From the NCBI RefSeq assembly GCF_016887965.1, contig NZ_JAFDVD010000014.1:34811-98810 (forward strand): DNA of 64,000 nucleotides, written 5' to 3'. Each line of letters opens with the position of its first letter. The stretch's first letter is position 1. Positions 17,317-26,486 of the stretch are shown in pieces. A program made the translations under genes and the position numbers. This DNA comes from Phycicoccus sonneratiae (GTDB lineage: Bacteria; Actinomycetota; Actinomycetes; Actinomycetales; Dermatophilaceae). A model generated the notes under the pieces. The model did no database searches and was not told the DNA's origin. It saw only the letters and a list, made by a program, of their open reading frames with translations.

Positions 17317-17996
17317 GCAGCACGCCGGTCCGGGTCGCCCTCGTCGACGACGACCCGCTCGTGCGGGCCGGGCTGTCGATGATCCTCGGCGGGGACCCGC
17401 GCCTCGAGGTCGTCGGGGAGGCCGGCGACGGGTCCGAGGCCGTCGGGCTCGTGCGCTCGAGCCGCCCCGACGTCGTCCTCATGGACATCCGGATGCCCCG
17501 GCGCGACGGCATCGCCGCCACCGGTGACGTCCTCGCCCTGCCGGACGCCCCGCGCGTGCTCGTCCTCACGACCTTCGACGCCGACGAGATGGTCCTGCGG
17601 GCGCTGCGGGTCGGGGCGCACGGCTTCCTCCTCAAGGACACGCCGCCGGCCCGGCTCGTCGAGGCCGTGCACGCCGTCGCCGCCGGGGAGCCGATCCTCT
17701 CGCCGAGCGCGACCTCGGCCCTCATCGCCGCCATCGGCGGTCAGGGCGAGGAGGGGTCGCCCGCGCGGCAGCGGCGCGACGAGGCCCGCCGGGCGCTGCG
17801 CGGGCTCACCGAGCGCGAGCTCGAGGTGGCGGTCGACGTCGGTCGGGGCCGCACCAACCAGGAGATCGGGGCGGCGCTGCACCTCAGCGTCGCGACGGTC
17901 AAGGCGCACGTCGGGCGCATCCTCACCAAGCTCGGGCTCGAGAACCGCACCCAGGTGGCGATCCTCGTGCACGACGCGGGGGCCGACGCGGACTGA
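17313..17996 (+). CDS. NarL/LuxR-family response regulator
   Basis: A 227-residue regulator. Residues 1-120 form a receiver domain with phospho-acceptor D58 in VVLMDIRMP and the switch lysine in LLKD. Residues 160-222 form a LuxR helix-turn-helix (LTERELEVAVDVGRGRTNQEI, then ATVKAHVGRIL). It is coupled to the kinase by an ATGA overlap. It probably controls the divergent ABC exporter at 14294-15993. Confidence 0.9.
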   Translation: MSSTPVRVALVDDDPLVRAGLSMILGGDPRLEVVGEAGDGSEAVGLVRSSRPDVVLMDIRMPRRDGIAATGDVLALPDAPRVLVLTTFDADEMVLRALRVGAHGFLLKDTPPARLVEAVHAVAAGEPILSPSATSALIAAIGGQGEEGSPARQRRDEARRALRGLTERELEVAVDVGRGRTNQEIGAALHLSVATVKAHVGRILTKLGLENRTQVAILVHDAGADAD

Positions 17997-18020
17997 GGAA
18001 CACCCGGGCGGCGGATCTGG

Positions 18021-18032
18021 TTGAATGTTCAA
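18021..18032. promoter_or_regulatory. Possible operator TTGAATGTTCAA before the dioxygenase gene
   Basis: A 5-bp inverted repeat (TTGAA/TTCAA) with a 2-base spacer lies 24 bases before the ATG at 18056. MarR- or TetR-type regulators bind such short dyads, and LigB-like genes are often under MarR control. No regulator gene is adjacent, so this is tentative. Confidence 0.35.
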
Positions 18033-18055
18033 CGACACACGCCGAGGAGCCCCGC

Positions 18056-18871
18056 ATGACCGCCACCGACACCCCGAGCCGCGGCACCGCCCGTCCGCCG
18101 GTCCTCTACCTCAGCCACGGCGCCCCGCCGCTGGCCGACGACGCGACGTGGACCCGCGAGCTCGCCGACTGGGCGCGCGACCTGCCGCGACCCGACGCGG
18201 TCCTCATGGTGTCGGCGCACTGGGAGCAGGCGCCGATCTCGGTGTCCGCCACCTCGGGCGACGTGCCGCTCACCTACGACTTCTGGGGCTTCCCGCAGCG
18301 CTACTACGAGGTCACCTACGACGCGCCCGGTGCGCCCGAGGTCGCCCGCTCAGTCGCCTCACTGCTCGCCGGGGCCGGCGAGACGCTGCACCAGGACCCC
18401 ACCCGCGGACTCGACCACGGCGCCTACGTCCCGCTCAAGGAGATGTACCCGGACGCCGACGTGCCGGTCGTCCAGCTCTCGATGCCGACGCTCGACCCGC
18501 ACCGGCTCTTCGAGCTCGGGCGGCGGCTGGCCCCGCTGCGCGACGAGAACGTGCTCGTCGTCGGCTCGGGCTTCACGACGCACAACCTCGGCTGGTTCGA
18601 CCCGCGCGCCGGGGCCGACGCCGCCCCGCCGACCCCGTCCTCGGAGTTCGACCACTGGGCCGCCGAGACGGTCGCCGCGGGTGACGTCGACGCCGTGCTC
18701 GACTTCCTCGCGAAGGCGCCCGCCGCCCGCGAGGCCCACCCGCGCACCGAGCACTGGGCGCCGCTCTACGTCGCGCTCGGGGCCGCGTCGGTCGGCGGCG
18801 ACGCCGCCGGCGACAGCGTCATCGACGGCTTCTGGTACGGGTTGAGCAAGCGCTCCTGGCAGTTCGCCTGA
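18056..18871 (+). CDS. DODA-type extradiol aromatic-ring-opening dioxygenase family (YgiD-like)
   Basis: A 271-residue LigB-superfamily protein. Conserved His residues appear in YLSHGAPPL (residue 20), VSAHWEQ (57) and GLDHGAYVPL (about 122), the metal ligands or acid/base residues of E. coli YgiD. Bacterial members act weakly on DOPA and are thought to be zinc or iron dioxygenases or detoxifying enzymes; the natural substrate is not known. The start has GAGGAG 8 bases upstream. Its neighbours (mycothiol-dependent enzyme, dienelactone hydrolase) also suggest breakdown of aromatic or electrophilic compounds. Confidence 0.85.
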   Translation: MTATDTPSRGTARPPVLYLSHGAPPLADDATWTRELADWARDLPRPDAVLMVSAHWEQAPISVSATSGDVPLTYDFWGFPQRYYEVTYDAPGAPEVARSVASLLAGAGETLHQDPTRGLDHGAYVPLKEMYPDADVPVVQLSMPTLDPHRLFELGRRLAPLRDENVLVVGSGFTTHNLGWFDPRAGADAAPPTPSSEFDHWAAETVAAGDVDAVLDFLAKAPAAREAHPRTEHWAPLYVALGAASVGGDAAGDSVIDGFWYGLSKRSWQFA

Positions 18872-19008
18872 CCGGCGGCCGGACCGGTTGATCGACCGCA
18901 CCTGCCGACCAACGACACCGAGCGGCTGCCCGCGGGTGTCGTGAGCACGGCCCGTCACGCCCCGCGGCCTCCGTGTCGTCCGCCGGTCGGGGCGGCAGAC
19001 TGGCCGGC

Positions 19009-19782
19009 ATGAGCGACGTGCACCTGTCGACCCCGCAGCACCTCGGCGGCCTCGAGCTCGCCGTCGACCGGCTCGGCGCCTGGGCCGAGGCGGCCGGTCC
19101 CGACGCCCCCGTGCCGACCTGTCCCGGGTGGACCGTCCGCGAGCTCGTCGTGCACCAGGGCGCGGTGCACCGCTGGGCGACGGCGATGCTGCGTGGCGGC
19201 GACCCGCGCGCCGTCGACATCGGCGACTTCGAGGGCGAGGGGGCCGCGGCCGACGACCTCGGCGGGTGGCTGCGGGCCGGCGCGGCCGACCTGCTCGACA
19301 CCCTCCGGGACGCACCCGACGACCTCGAGGCGTTCACCTTCCTCAAGGATGCCCCTCCGGCGCGGCTGTTCTGGGCCCGCCGCCAGCACCACGAGACGAC
19401 CGTCCACGCGCTCGACGCCCTCGCCGCCCTCGAGCGCCGCGCCCCCGAGCCCGCCGACGCGTGGTTCGACGACGCCACCGCCCTCGACGGCATCGACGAG
19501 CTGCTCGTCGGCTTCTGGCCCCGCCGCACCAAGGGCCCTCGCGCGGAGGGCGACCCGTACCGCGCCGTCGTCTCGGCCGCGGACCGGCGCTGGCTGCTCG
19601 ACATCGGGTCCGAGGCACCCGTCGTCCGCGAGCTCCCGCCCGAGGAGGCCGCCCCGGTCGAGGCGCTCGTCCTCGAAGGCTCCCCGGTCGAGGTGTACCT
19701 CGCGCTGTGGAACCGCGGGGGCGCACCCGACGACCCCGCCGGCCTCCTCGGCCGCTGGAGCCACCACGGGCGGATCACCTAG
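19009..19782 (+). CDS. Maleylpyruvate isomerase-family mycothiol-dependent enzyme (DinB fold)
   Basis: A 257-residue protein of the MDMPI/TIGR03083 class. The N-terminal four-helix domain has the family signature PGWTVRELVVHQGAVHRW near residue 38 with metal-binding His, another His in RRQHHETTVHALDA near 125, and a C-terminal MDMPI_C region. Members transfer or use mycothiol, the actinobacterial thiol, in isomerisation or detoxification. ATG 19009 is preceded by a -10-like CAGACT at 7 bases, indicating a leaderless mRNA. It converges on the dienelactone hydrolase; their stop codons share bases in CTAG. Confidence 0.82.
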   Translation: MSDVHLSTPQHLGGLELAVDRLGAWAEAAGPDAPVPTCPGWTVRELVVHQGAVHRWATAMLRGGDPRAVDIGDFEGEGAAADDLGGWLRAGAADLLDTLRDAPDDLEAFTFLKDAPPARLFWARRQHHETTVHALDALAALERRAPEPADAWFDDATALDGIDELLVGFWPRRTKGPRAEGDPYRAVVSAADRRWLLDIGSEAPVVRELPPEEAAPVEALVLEGSPVEVYLALWNRGGAPDDPAGLLGRWSHHGRIT

Positions 19783-20483
19783 CCCGCGAGGTGCTCCGCG
19801 AGGAAGGCGTCGATGCGTCGCCAGGCGTCCGCGGCCGCCTCGGGCTCCGGCCCGGCGTGCAGGACGAGGCGCGTCACCGGGGCCAGCCACCACGGCGCGG
19901 TGGCCACCGGGTTGAGGAACGAGTGCCCGGCGTGCGGGTACTCGCGGACGTCGTGCGGCACCCCGCGGGCCTCGAGCGCGACCTCCAGGCGCTCGGCCGC
20001 CCCGGTGAGGCTGCGGTCGCGACCGCCGTAGCTCGCGACGACGGGACAGGCGGCGTCGAGGGCGTCCGGCGAGGACGGCAGCATCCCGTAGTTGACGGCC
20101 GACGCCGCCCATCCCGGCCGGCCCGCGAGGGCCAGCGCGAACGAGCCGCCCATGCAGAACCCGATGACCCCGACCCGCCCCGAGCAGCGCGGGTCGGCGA
20201 GCAGCCGGGCCCGGGCCGCCTCGACGTCGTCGAACGCCGGGCCGCTCCCCCGCCGCAGCGCCGCGAAGGTCGCCCGCAGGCAGGCCGCCCGGCGACCGCG
20301 CGAGAACAGGTCGGGCGCGAGCGTGAGGTACCCGGCGCCCGCCATCCGGTCGGCGTGGCCGCGCATCGTGTCGTCGAGCCCGAACGCCTCGTGGACGAGG
20401 ACGAGCCCCGGCCACGGCCCGTCCCCCGGCGGAACCGCGAGGTGGGCGTCGAGGTCGCCCACCCGCGTCGGCCCGGCGGCCAC
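19779..20483 (-). CDS. Dienelactone hydrolase-family protein
   Basis: A 234-residue alpha/beta hydrolase of the DLH family. The nucleophile is Cys in IGFCMGGSFA near residue 110, with Asp in YGGRDRS near 155 and His in AGHSFLN near 190. DLH proteins open dienelactones from chlorocatechols or hydrolyse other esters and lactones. GTG 20483 is chosen because it begins 2 bases after the upstream stop and the family N-terminus aligns there. It lies behind the small membrane protein and the SSS symporter and may be co-transcribed with them. Confidence 0.8.
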   Translation of the reverse strand: MAAGPTRVGDLDAHLAVPPGDGPWPGLVLVHEAFGLDDTMRGHADRMAGAGYLTLAPDLFSRGRRAACLRATFAALRRGSGPAFDDVEAARARLLADPRCSGRVGVIGFCMGGSFALALAGRPGWAASAVNYGMLPSSPDALDAACPVVASYGGRDRSLTGAAERLEVALEARGVPHDVREYPHAGHSFLNPVATAPWWLAPVTRLVLHAGPEPEAAADAWRRIDAFLAEHLAG

Positions 20484-20485
20484 GG

Positions 20486-20776
20486 TCAGTGCCCGGAGCG
20501 GGGCTTCTTGCGGGGCGCCGGCCGGGTGGGGTCGTCGGACACCGGCTCGACGTGCTCGGGCACGACGATCGGCCGGATCCGCGCCCACGCCATGAAGCCG
20601 ACGCCGACGACGAGGAGGGCGAGCCCGGCCCAGAGGTTGGCGTTGACCCCGTCGGTCTTCTCCGCCTCGATGTCGGCGAACAACCCCATGAGGGTGAGGA
20701 TCACGCCGTAGATGGCGAGCAGCCCGCCGATGACGTTGCGGATGTCGAAGGCGCCTGCCTTGTGCGTCTCTGCCAT
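20486..20776 (-). CDS. Small two-helix membrane protein next to the SSS symporter
   Basis: A 96-residue protein with hydrophobic segments at about 15-34 and 47-66, and a basic Pro-rich tail. I do not recognise a named family. It starts 13 bases after the symporter stop and so belongs to the same operon. The two other SSS symporters in the window also have a small two-helix partner (DUF485 type), so this may be an unrelated protein with the same role, as a subunit or stabiliser of the transporter. Confidence 0.7.
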   Translation of the reverse strand: MAETHKAGAFDIRNVIGGLLAIYGVILTLMGLFADIEAEKTDGVNANLWAGLALLVVGVGFMAWARIRPIVVPEHVEPVSDDPTRPAPRKKPRSGH

Positions 20777-20789
20777 GACTGCTCCTTCG

Positions 20790-22550
20790 TCAGAAGAGGA
20801 TGTTGAGGACGACGACCATGGCGAGCGCCACCCCGGCCAGCGGGACGGTGCGGCGGTACCAGGGGTAGGTCGCCTCGTTGGGGTCGGCGCGCTGCTCGAC
20901 CGGGGTCTCCGAGTACACGAGACCGACGAGCTCGGACGCCGGCTTGGGCTGGGTCACCATCGTCACCGCCACCGAGACGGCGATGTCGACGACGAAGGCC
21001 GTGGAGGCCGCCACGAACGCCGCGCCCTGCCCGGAGAGCGGGATGACGCCGAGGCTCAGCCCGCCGAGCGTGCCGTCGCTGAGCACCGCGACGACGATCG
21101 CCGACAGGGTGCCGGACACCAGCCCCGCCCACCCGGCGGTCGGGGTCATCCGTTTCCAGAACATGCCGAGGATGAAGGTGGCGAACAACGGGGCGTTGAA
21201 GAACCCGAACAACGTCTGGAGGTAGTCCATGACGTTGCCGAACGAGCTCGCGACGAGGGCGGTGAAGATCGCGATGAAGGTCGCGCCCACCGTCGCGAGC
21301 CGGCCGATCCGCAGGTAGTAGTCGTCGGTGCGGTCCTTGCGGATGTACCGCTCCCACAGGTCGTAGCTGAAGACCGTGTTGAACGCCGAGATGTTCGCCG
21401 CCATGCCGGCCATGAACGCGGCGAGCAGACCGGTGATCGCGAGCCCCAGCAGGCCGTTGGGGAGCAGGTCGCGCATGAGGTAGAGCAGCGAGTCGTTGTA
21501 CTTGACGCCCTCGCCGGACGCGCCGCCGGCCGGGCTGCCGCCCTGCTTGAGCTCGACGATCTCCTTGACGAGCACCGCGGCGAGCATGCCCGGGAAGATC
21601 GTGAGGAAGGGGACGAACATCTTCGGGAAGGCCCCGATGACCGGCGTCTTGCGCGCCGCCGAGATCGACTCCGAGGCCATCGCCCGCTGCACCTCGACGA
21701 AGTTCGTCGTCCAGTACCCGAAGGAGAGGACGAAGCCGAGGCCGAAGACGATGCCGACGACCGACAGGAAGCCGCTGTCGAAGCCGGTGAGCGCCTGACC
21801 GGGCCACGACTCCAGCTGCTGGCTCGCCGGCGGCACACCGGCGCTCGCCGGGGCGGTCTCGGCGACCTGGGTGAGCTTCTCCTTCAGGCCGTCGTAGCCG
21901 CCGACCTTGTGCAGCCCGAGGAGCACGAGCGGCAGCAGGCTCGCGACGATGACGAAGAACTGCAGCACCTCGTTGTAGATCGCCGCCGACAGGCCGCCGA
22001 GGGTGATGTACGAGAGGACGATGATCGCCGCGACGATGAGCGCGATCCACAGCGGCCAGCCGAGCAGCGCGTGGACGATCGAGCCGAGCAGGTAGAGGTT
22101 GACGCCCGCGATGAGCAGCTGGGCGACGGCGAAGGAGATCGCGTTGACGAGGTGGGCCCCGGTGCCGAAGCGCCGGAACATGAACTCGGGGACCGAGCGC
22201 ACCTTCGAGCCGTAGTAGAAGGGCATCATCACGACGCCGAGGAAGAGCATCGCGGGGATGGCGCCGACCCAGAAGTAGTGGACCGTCGGGATGCCGAACT
22301 GCGCCCCGTTGGCGCTCATGCCCATGATCTCGACGGCGCCGAGGTTGGCCGAGATGAAGGCCAGCCCGGTGACCCACGCCGGGAGCGAGCGCCCGGAGAG
22401 GAAGAAGTCGACCGAGTCGGAGACCGAGCGCCGCGCGAGCAGGCCGATGCCGAGGACGAAGGCGAAGTAGACGACGAGGATGAGGTAGTCGACCGGGTTC
22501 GCCTGGATGAGGGTGTCCGCCGCGGGCAGGACCGCCGGCATCCCCTCCAC
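20790..22550 (-). CDS. Sodium/solute symporter (SSS family, SGLT-like)
   Basis: A transporter of about 586 residues with 13-14 hydrophobic segments. The family signature region reads FFLSGRSLPAWVTGLAFIS followed by ANLGAVEIMGM, similar to vSGLT. It would use the sodium gradient to import a sugar or other organic solute. The start is uncertain: AGGAG stands 8-11 bases before TTG 22553 and GTG 22550, ATG 22541 has a GGAGG only 2 bases away, and an in-frame GTG at 22622 has no site. A small membrane protein and a dienelactone hydrolase gene follow on the same strand. The substrate cannot be read from the sequence. Confidence 0.85.
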   Translation of the reverse strand: MEGMPAVLPAADTLIQANPVDYLILVVYFAFVLGIGLLARRSVSDSVDFFLSGRSLPAWVTGLAFISANLGAVEIMGMSANGAQFGIPTVHYFWVGAIPAMLFLGVVMMPFYYGSKVRSVPEFMFRRFGTGAHLVNAISFAVAQLLIAGVNLYLLGSIVHALLGWPLWIALIVAAIIVLSYITLGGLSAAIYNEVLQFFVIVASLLPLVLLGLHKVGGYDGLKEKLTQVAETAPASAGVPPASQQLESWPGQALTGFDSGFLSVVGIVFGLGFVLSFGYWTTNFVEVQRAMASESISAARKTPVIGAFPKMFVPFLTIFPGMLAAVLVKEIVELKQGGSPAGGASGEGVKYNDSLLYLMRDLLPNGLLGLAITGLLAAFMAGMAANISAFNTVFSYDLWERYIRKDRTDDYYLRIGRLATVGATFIAIFTALVASSFGNVMDYLQTLFGFFNAPLFATFILGMFWKRMTPTAGWAGLVSGTLSAIVVAVLSDGTLGGLSLGVIPLSGQGAAFVAASTAFVVDIAVSVAVTMVTQPKPASELVGLVYSETPVEQRADPNEATYPWYRRTVPLAGVALAMVVVLNILF

Positions 22551-22637
22551 CAACGACTGTGCTCCTGCAGCGACCACACCCACCACCCGCTCCACGTCGA
22601 GGGACGGTGCCGGACCCGGCACCGTCCGTCACGCTAG

Positions 22638-22696
22638 CCCTTCGCACCCGGCCGGTCGGGCCCGCGGGACAGCCGAGTTCGGCCGGGCGCGAAGGG
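22638..22696 (-). terminator. Long hairpin after the ABC exporter operon
   Basis: Arms 22638-22654 and 22680-22696 pair over 16 of 17 positions (CCCTTCGC, one mismatch, CCCGGCCG). The 25-base loop contains further GC-rich self-complementary sequence. It begins 3 bases after the stop of the exporter subunit at 22699 and probably terminates that operon. It also lies upstream of the symporter gene. Confidence 0.65.
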
Positions 22697-22698
22697 GG

Positions 22699-24756
22699 TC
22701 AGCCGCGCGGGCCGGCCAGCGCGGGCGCACCGGGCGCGCCCGGTGCGCCGGGACCGGCCGCCGTCTCGTCGTCGGGGTCGGCCACCGCGCCAGCGAACTG
22801 CGCGGCGTGCAGCCGCGCGAACGCTCCTCCGGCGGCGAGCAGCTCGGCGTGCGAGCCGCGCTCGACGATGCGCCCGTCCTCCATGACGAGGATGAGGTCG
22901 GCGTCGCGGATGGTCGAGAGCCGGTGCGCGATGACGAAGCTCGTGCGGTCGCTGCGCAGCGCGGCCATCGCGTGCTGGACGAGGAGCTCGGTGCGGGTGT
23001 CGACCGAGCTCGTCGCCTCGTCGAGGATGAGCAGCGAGGGGTCGGCGAGGAAGGCCCGCGCGATGGTGATGAGCTGGCGCTCGCCCGCGCTGATGTTGTC
23101 GGCCTCGGCGTTGAGCAGCGTGTCGTAGCCGTCGGGCAGCGAGTGCACGAACCGGTCGACGTAGGTGGCCCGGGCCGCCTCGAGGATCTCCTCCTCGGTC
23201 GCCCCCGGCCGGCCGTAGGCGATGTTGTCGTGGATCGTGCCGGCGAAGAGCCAGGTGTCCTGGAGCACCATGCCCGTGCGCGAGCGCAGGTCGTGGCGGG
23301 TCAGCTCGCGGATGTCCCTGCCGTCCAACGTGATCCGGCCGCCGTCGAGCTCGTAGAAGCGCATGACGAGGTTGACGAGCGTCGTCTTGCCGGCGCCGGT
23401 CGGGCCGACGATGGCGACGGTCTGGCCGGGCTCGACGACGAGGTCGAGGTGCTCGATGAGCGGCTTCTCGGGGGTGTAGGAGAACGAGACGTCCTCGAAG
23501 GCGACCCGCCCGCGGGGGTCGTCGATGCGGGCCGGTGTGCCGGAGTCGGGCTCCTGCTCGGGTGCGTCGAGGACCTCGAACACCCGCTCGGCGGAGGCGA
23601 CCCCGCTCTGCATGAGGTTGGCCATCGAGGCCACCTGGGTGAGCGGCTGGGTGAACTGGCGCGAGTACTGGATGAACGCCTGCACGTCACCGAGGCTCAT
23701 CGACCCGGACGCCACCCGCAGCCCGCCGACGACGGCGATGGCGACGTAGTTGAGGTTCCCGATGAACATCAGCGTCGGCATGATGACGCCGCTGATGAAC
23801 TGCGCCTTGAAGCTCGCGTCGTAGAGGGCGTCGTTGCGCTCGGCGAACTCGCGGTCGGCCTCGGCCCGGCGCCCGAAGACCTTGACGAGCTCGTGCCCGG
23901 TGAAGGTCTCCTCGACGACGGCGTTGACCTGGCCCGTGCTCTTCCACTGCTGGACGAAGTGGCCCTGCGAGCGCTTGCCGATGGCCGCCGTGACGACCAT
24001 CGTCACCGGGATCGTCACGAGGGCGATGACCGCGAGCAGCGGCGAGATGTAGAGCATCATCGCGATCATCGCGACGACCGTGAGCAGCGAGGTGACGAGC
24101 TGGCTCAGGGTCTGCTGGAGGCTCTGCGCGACGTTGTCGATGTCGTTGGTGACCCGGCTGAGCAGCTCGCCGCGCGGCTGGGCGTCGAAGTACGGGAGCG
24201 GCAGCCGGTTGAGCTTGTCCTCGACGTCGCGCCGCAGCCGGAAGACGGTGCGATTCACCGCGGTCGTCAGCAGCCGCCCCTGGACGAGCTGGAGCCCGGC
24301 GGCCACGACGTAGATCGCGAGCACGACGAGCAGCACGCGCCCGACGGCCCCGAAGTCGATGCCCTGCCCGGGCACGACGTGGTCCATCGCGGCGAGGACG
24401 TCGGCGACGGTGCCCCGCCCCTGGGCCCGCAGCCCCTCCACGGCCTGCTCCTGGGTGACGCCGGCCGGGATCTGTCGGCTGAAGACGCCGGCGAAGACGA
24501 GGTCGGTGGCGCGGCCGAGGATCTTCGGGCCGATCGCGTTGAGCACCACCGAGACGAGCGCGAGCACGAGCGAGCCCGCGACGACCGCGCGATCCGGGCG
24601 CAGCAGGCCGAGGACGCGCTTCGCGGACGGCACGAAGTCCTGGGACTTCTCGGTGGGCATGCCGAGCTGGGCGTGCGGCGGGCCGCCGCGGCGCGCACCG
24701 GCCGGTCCGCGCCGCTCCTCGGCGGCCTTCTCCTCGGCGGACTTCAGCTCGCTCAT
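22699..24756 (-). CDS. Heterodimeric ABC exporter subunit with catalytic NBD (type IV fold)
   Basis: A 685-residue exporter half: a 60-residue Ala/Arg/Gly-rich N-terminus, six membrane helices, then an ATPase domain. Walker A is GPTGAGKTT, Walker B ends in the catalytic Glu (LLILDEATSSVD), and the H-loop His is present in IAHRLST. The signature is the atypical SAGERQ. With the partner subunit it forms one functional and one degenerate ATP site, as in BmrCD or TM287/288. Such exporters remove lipophilic drugs. The C-terminal tail is Gly/Ala/Pro repeat-like. It is coupled to the partner by an ATGA overlap and repressed, presumably, by the TetR gene upstream. A 90-bp piece (22745-22834) recurs at the window end. 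Confidence 0.9.
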   Translation of the reverse strand: MSELKSAEEKAAEERRGPAGARRGGPPHAQLGMPTEKSQDFVPSAKRVLGLLRPDRAVVAGSLVLALVSVVLNAIGPKILGRATDLVFAGVFSRQIPAGVTQEQAVEGLRAQGRGTVADVLAAMDHVVPGQGIDFGAVGRVLLVVLAIYVVAAGLQLVQGRLLTTAVNRTVFRLRRDVEDKLNRLPLPYFDAQPRGELLSRVTNDIDNVAQSLQQTLSQLVTSLLTVVAMIAMMLYISPLLAVIALVTIPVTMVVTAAIGKRSQGHFVQQWKSTGQVNAVVEETFTGHELVKVFGRRAEADREFAERNDALYDASFKAQFISGVIMPTLMFIGNLNYVAIAVVGGLRVASGSMSLGDVQAFIQYSRQFTQPLTQVASMANLMQSGVASAERVFEVLDAPEQEPDSGTPARIDDPRGRVAFEDVSFSYTPEKPLIEHLDLVVEPGQTVAIVGPTGAGKTTLVNLVMRFYELDGGRITLDGRDIRELTRHDLRSRTGMVLQDTWLFAGTIHDNIAYGRPGATEEEILEAARATYVDRFVHSLPDGYDTLLNAEADNISAGERQLITIARAFLADPSLLILDEATSSVDTRTELLVQHAMAALRSDRTSFVIAHRLSTIRDADLILVMEDGRIVERGSHAELLAAGGAFARLHAAQFAGAVADPDDETAAGPGAPGAPGAPALAGPRG

Positions 24757-26486
24757 GCGACCTCCTCCATCGCCTGCTGGCTCTCGACGATCTCGACGTA
24801 CGTGGGGCAGGAGCCGAGCAGCTCCTCGTGGGTGCCGACGCCGACGACCGCGCCGTCCTCGAGGACGACGACCTGGTCGGCGTGGACGATGCTCGAGACG
24901 CGCTGGGCGACGACGACGACCGTGGCCTCCCGGGTGACCGGCCGCAGGGCGGCCCGCAGCCGGGCGTCGGTGGCGACGTCGAGCGCCGAGAAGGCGTCGT
25001 CGAAGAGGTAGACGGCCGGTCGCCGGACGAGGGCCCGGGCGATGGCCAGCCGCTGGCGCTGCCCGCCGCTGACGTTGGTGCCGCCCTGGGAGATCGGGGC
25101 GTCGAGGCCCCCGGGCATCTCGCGGACGAAGTCCTCGGCCTGGGCGATGCGCAGCGCCGCCCAGAGGTCGTCGTCGGTGGCGTCGGCGTCGCCGTGGCGC
25201 AGGTTGCTCGCGACCGTGCCGCTGAAGAGGTAGGGGCGCTGGGGCACGAGCCCGATGTGCCGCCAGAGGTCCTCGAGCTCGGCGTCCCGGACGTCGACGC
25301 CGCCGAGCAGCACGGCCCCGCCGGTGACGTCGTGCAGCCGGGGGACGAGGCCGACAAGGGTGGTCTTGCCGGCGCCGGTCGACCCGATGACGGCGGTCGT
25401 CGTGCCGGGCCGGGCGGTGAACGAGACCTCGCGGAGGACCGGCTCGTCGGCGCCGGGGTAGGCGAAGGTCGCGGCCCGCAGCTCGAGCTCGACCGGGCCG
25501 GCAGGGATCGCGACGGGGTCGGTGGCCGGCCGCACCGACGAGGAGGTGTCGAGCACCTCGACGATGCGCCCGGCCGAGACGGTGGCGCGCGGGATCATCA
25601 TCGACATGAAGGTCGCCATCATCACGGACATGAGGATCTGGATGAGGTAGGACATGAACGCCGTCAGCGCCCCGACCTGCATGGCGCCGGAGTCGACGCG
25701 GTGCGCACCGAACCAGATGACGGCGACGGTCGAGAGGTTGAAGACGACCATGACGATCGGGAAGGCGAGCGCCATGAGCCGGCCGACGGCCAGCGCGGTG
25801 CCGGTGTAGGTGCGGTTCGCCTCGCCGAAGCGCTCGCGCTCGACGTCCTCGCGGACGAAGGCCCGCACGACCCGGATGCCGGTGATCTGTTCGCGCAGGA
25901 TGCGGTTGACGGTGTCGACGGCCTTCTGCATCGCCCGGAAGTGCGGCACCATCCGGCTGATGACGAGGCCGACCGACAGGCCGAGCAGGGGCACGGCGAC
26001 CGCGACGAGCCACGAGAGGCCGATGTCCTCGCGCAGGGCCATGAAGACGCCGCCGACCATCATGATCGGCGCCGAGACCATGATCGCGAGCCCCATGTAA
26101 ACGACCTGCTGGACCTGGGTGACGTCGTTCGTCGAGCGGCTGATGAGCGTCGGGGCGCCGAACGAGGAGACCTCGCGGGCCGAGAACGAGCCGACCCGGG
26201 AGAAGACGGCCGCGCGCACGTCGCGCCCGAGGGAGGCCGAGGTGAGGGCGGCGATGCGCGTGGCGGCGATCGTCGCGACGACCTGGAGCAGCGAGACGCC
26301 GAGCATCCACGTCCCGGCGGTGACGATGAAGCCGGTGTCCCCGACCGCGACCCCCTCGTCGATGATCCGGCCGTTGAGGCTCGGCAGGTAGAGCGAGGCC
26401 AGGGTGCCGGCGAGCTGGAGGACGAGCAGCAGCGTCAGCGGGCCGGCGTAGGGCCGCAGGTGGGTGCGGACGAGGCGGAGCAGCAT
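24753..26486 (-). CDS. Heterodimeric ABC exporter subunit with degenerate NBD
   Basis: A 577-residue exporter half with six helices and an ATPase domain. Walker A (GSTGAGKTT) and signature (NVSGGQRQ) are normal, but Walker B reads LFDDAFSALD, with Asp replacing the catalytic Glu, and the H-loop reads VAQRVSS, with Gln replacing His. This is the hallmark of the non-catalytic half of heterodimeric drug exporters. Its canonical signature would complete the active site of the partner at 22699-24756. The ATG overlaps the TetR stop by one base and its stop overlaps the partner start, so all three are one operon. Confidence 0.9.
   Translation of the reverse strand: MLLRLVRTHLRPYAGPLTLLLVLQLAGTLASLYLPSLNGRIIDEGVAVGDTGFIVTAGTWMLGVSLLQVVATIAATRIAALTSASLGRDVRAAVFSRVGSFSAREVSSFGAPTLISRSTNDVTQVQQVVYMGLAIMVSAPIMMVGGVFMALREDIGLSWLVAVAVPLLGLSVGLVISRMVPHFRAMQKAVDTVNRILREQITGIRVVRAFVREDVERERFGEANRTYTGTALAVGRLMALAFPIVMVVFNLSTVAVIWFGAHRVDSGAMQVGALTAFMSYLIQILMSVMMATFMSMMIPRATVSAGRIVEVLDTSSSVRPATDPVAIPAGPVELELRAATFAYPGADEPVLREVSFTARPGTTTAVIGSTGAGKTTLVGLVPRLHDVTGGAVLLGGVDVRDAELEDLWRHIGLVPQRPYLFSGTVASNLRHGDADATDDDLWAALRIAQAEDFVREMPGGLDAPISQGGTNVSGGQRQRLAIARALVRRPAVYLFDDAFSALDVATDARLRAALRPVTREATVVVVAQRVSSIVHADQVVVLEDGAVVGVGTHEELLGSCPTYVEIVESQQAMEEVA

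Noticed and set aside
22507..25011. 834-codon plus-strand frame opposite the ABC exporter
   Set aside because: Same reason: mirror of a real gene, with Asp/Glu/Arg/Val composition and no recognisable fold.
24757..26310. Upstream extension of the exporter frame that starts at 24756
   Set aside because: The N-terminal addition is Arg/Ala shadow sequence of the partner subunit; the family N-terminus and ATGA overlap support 24756.
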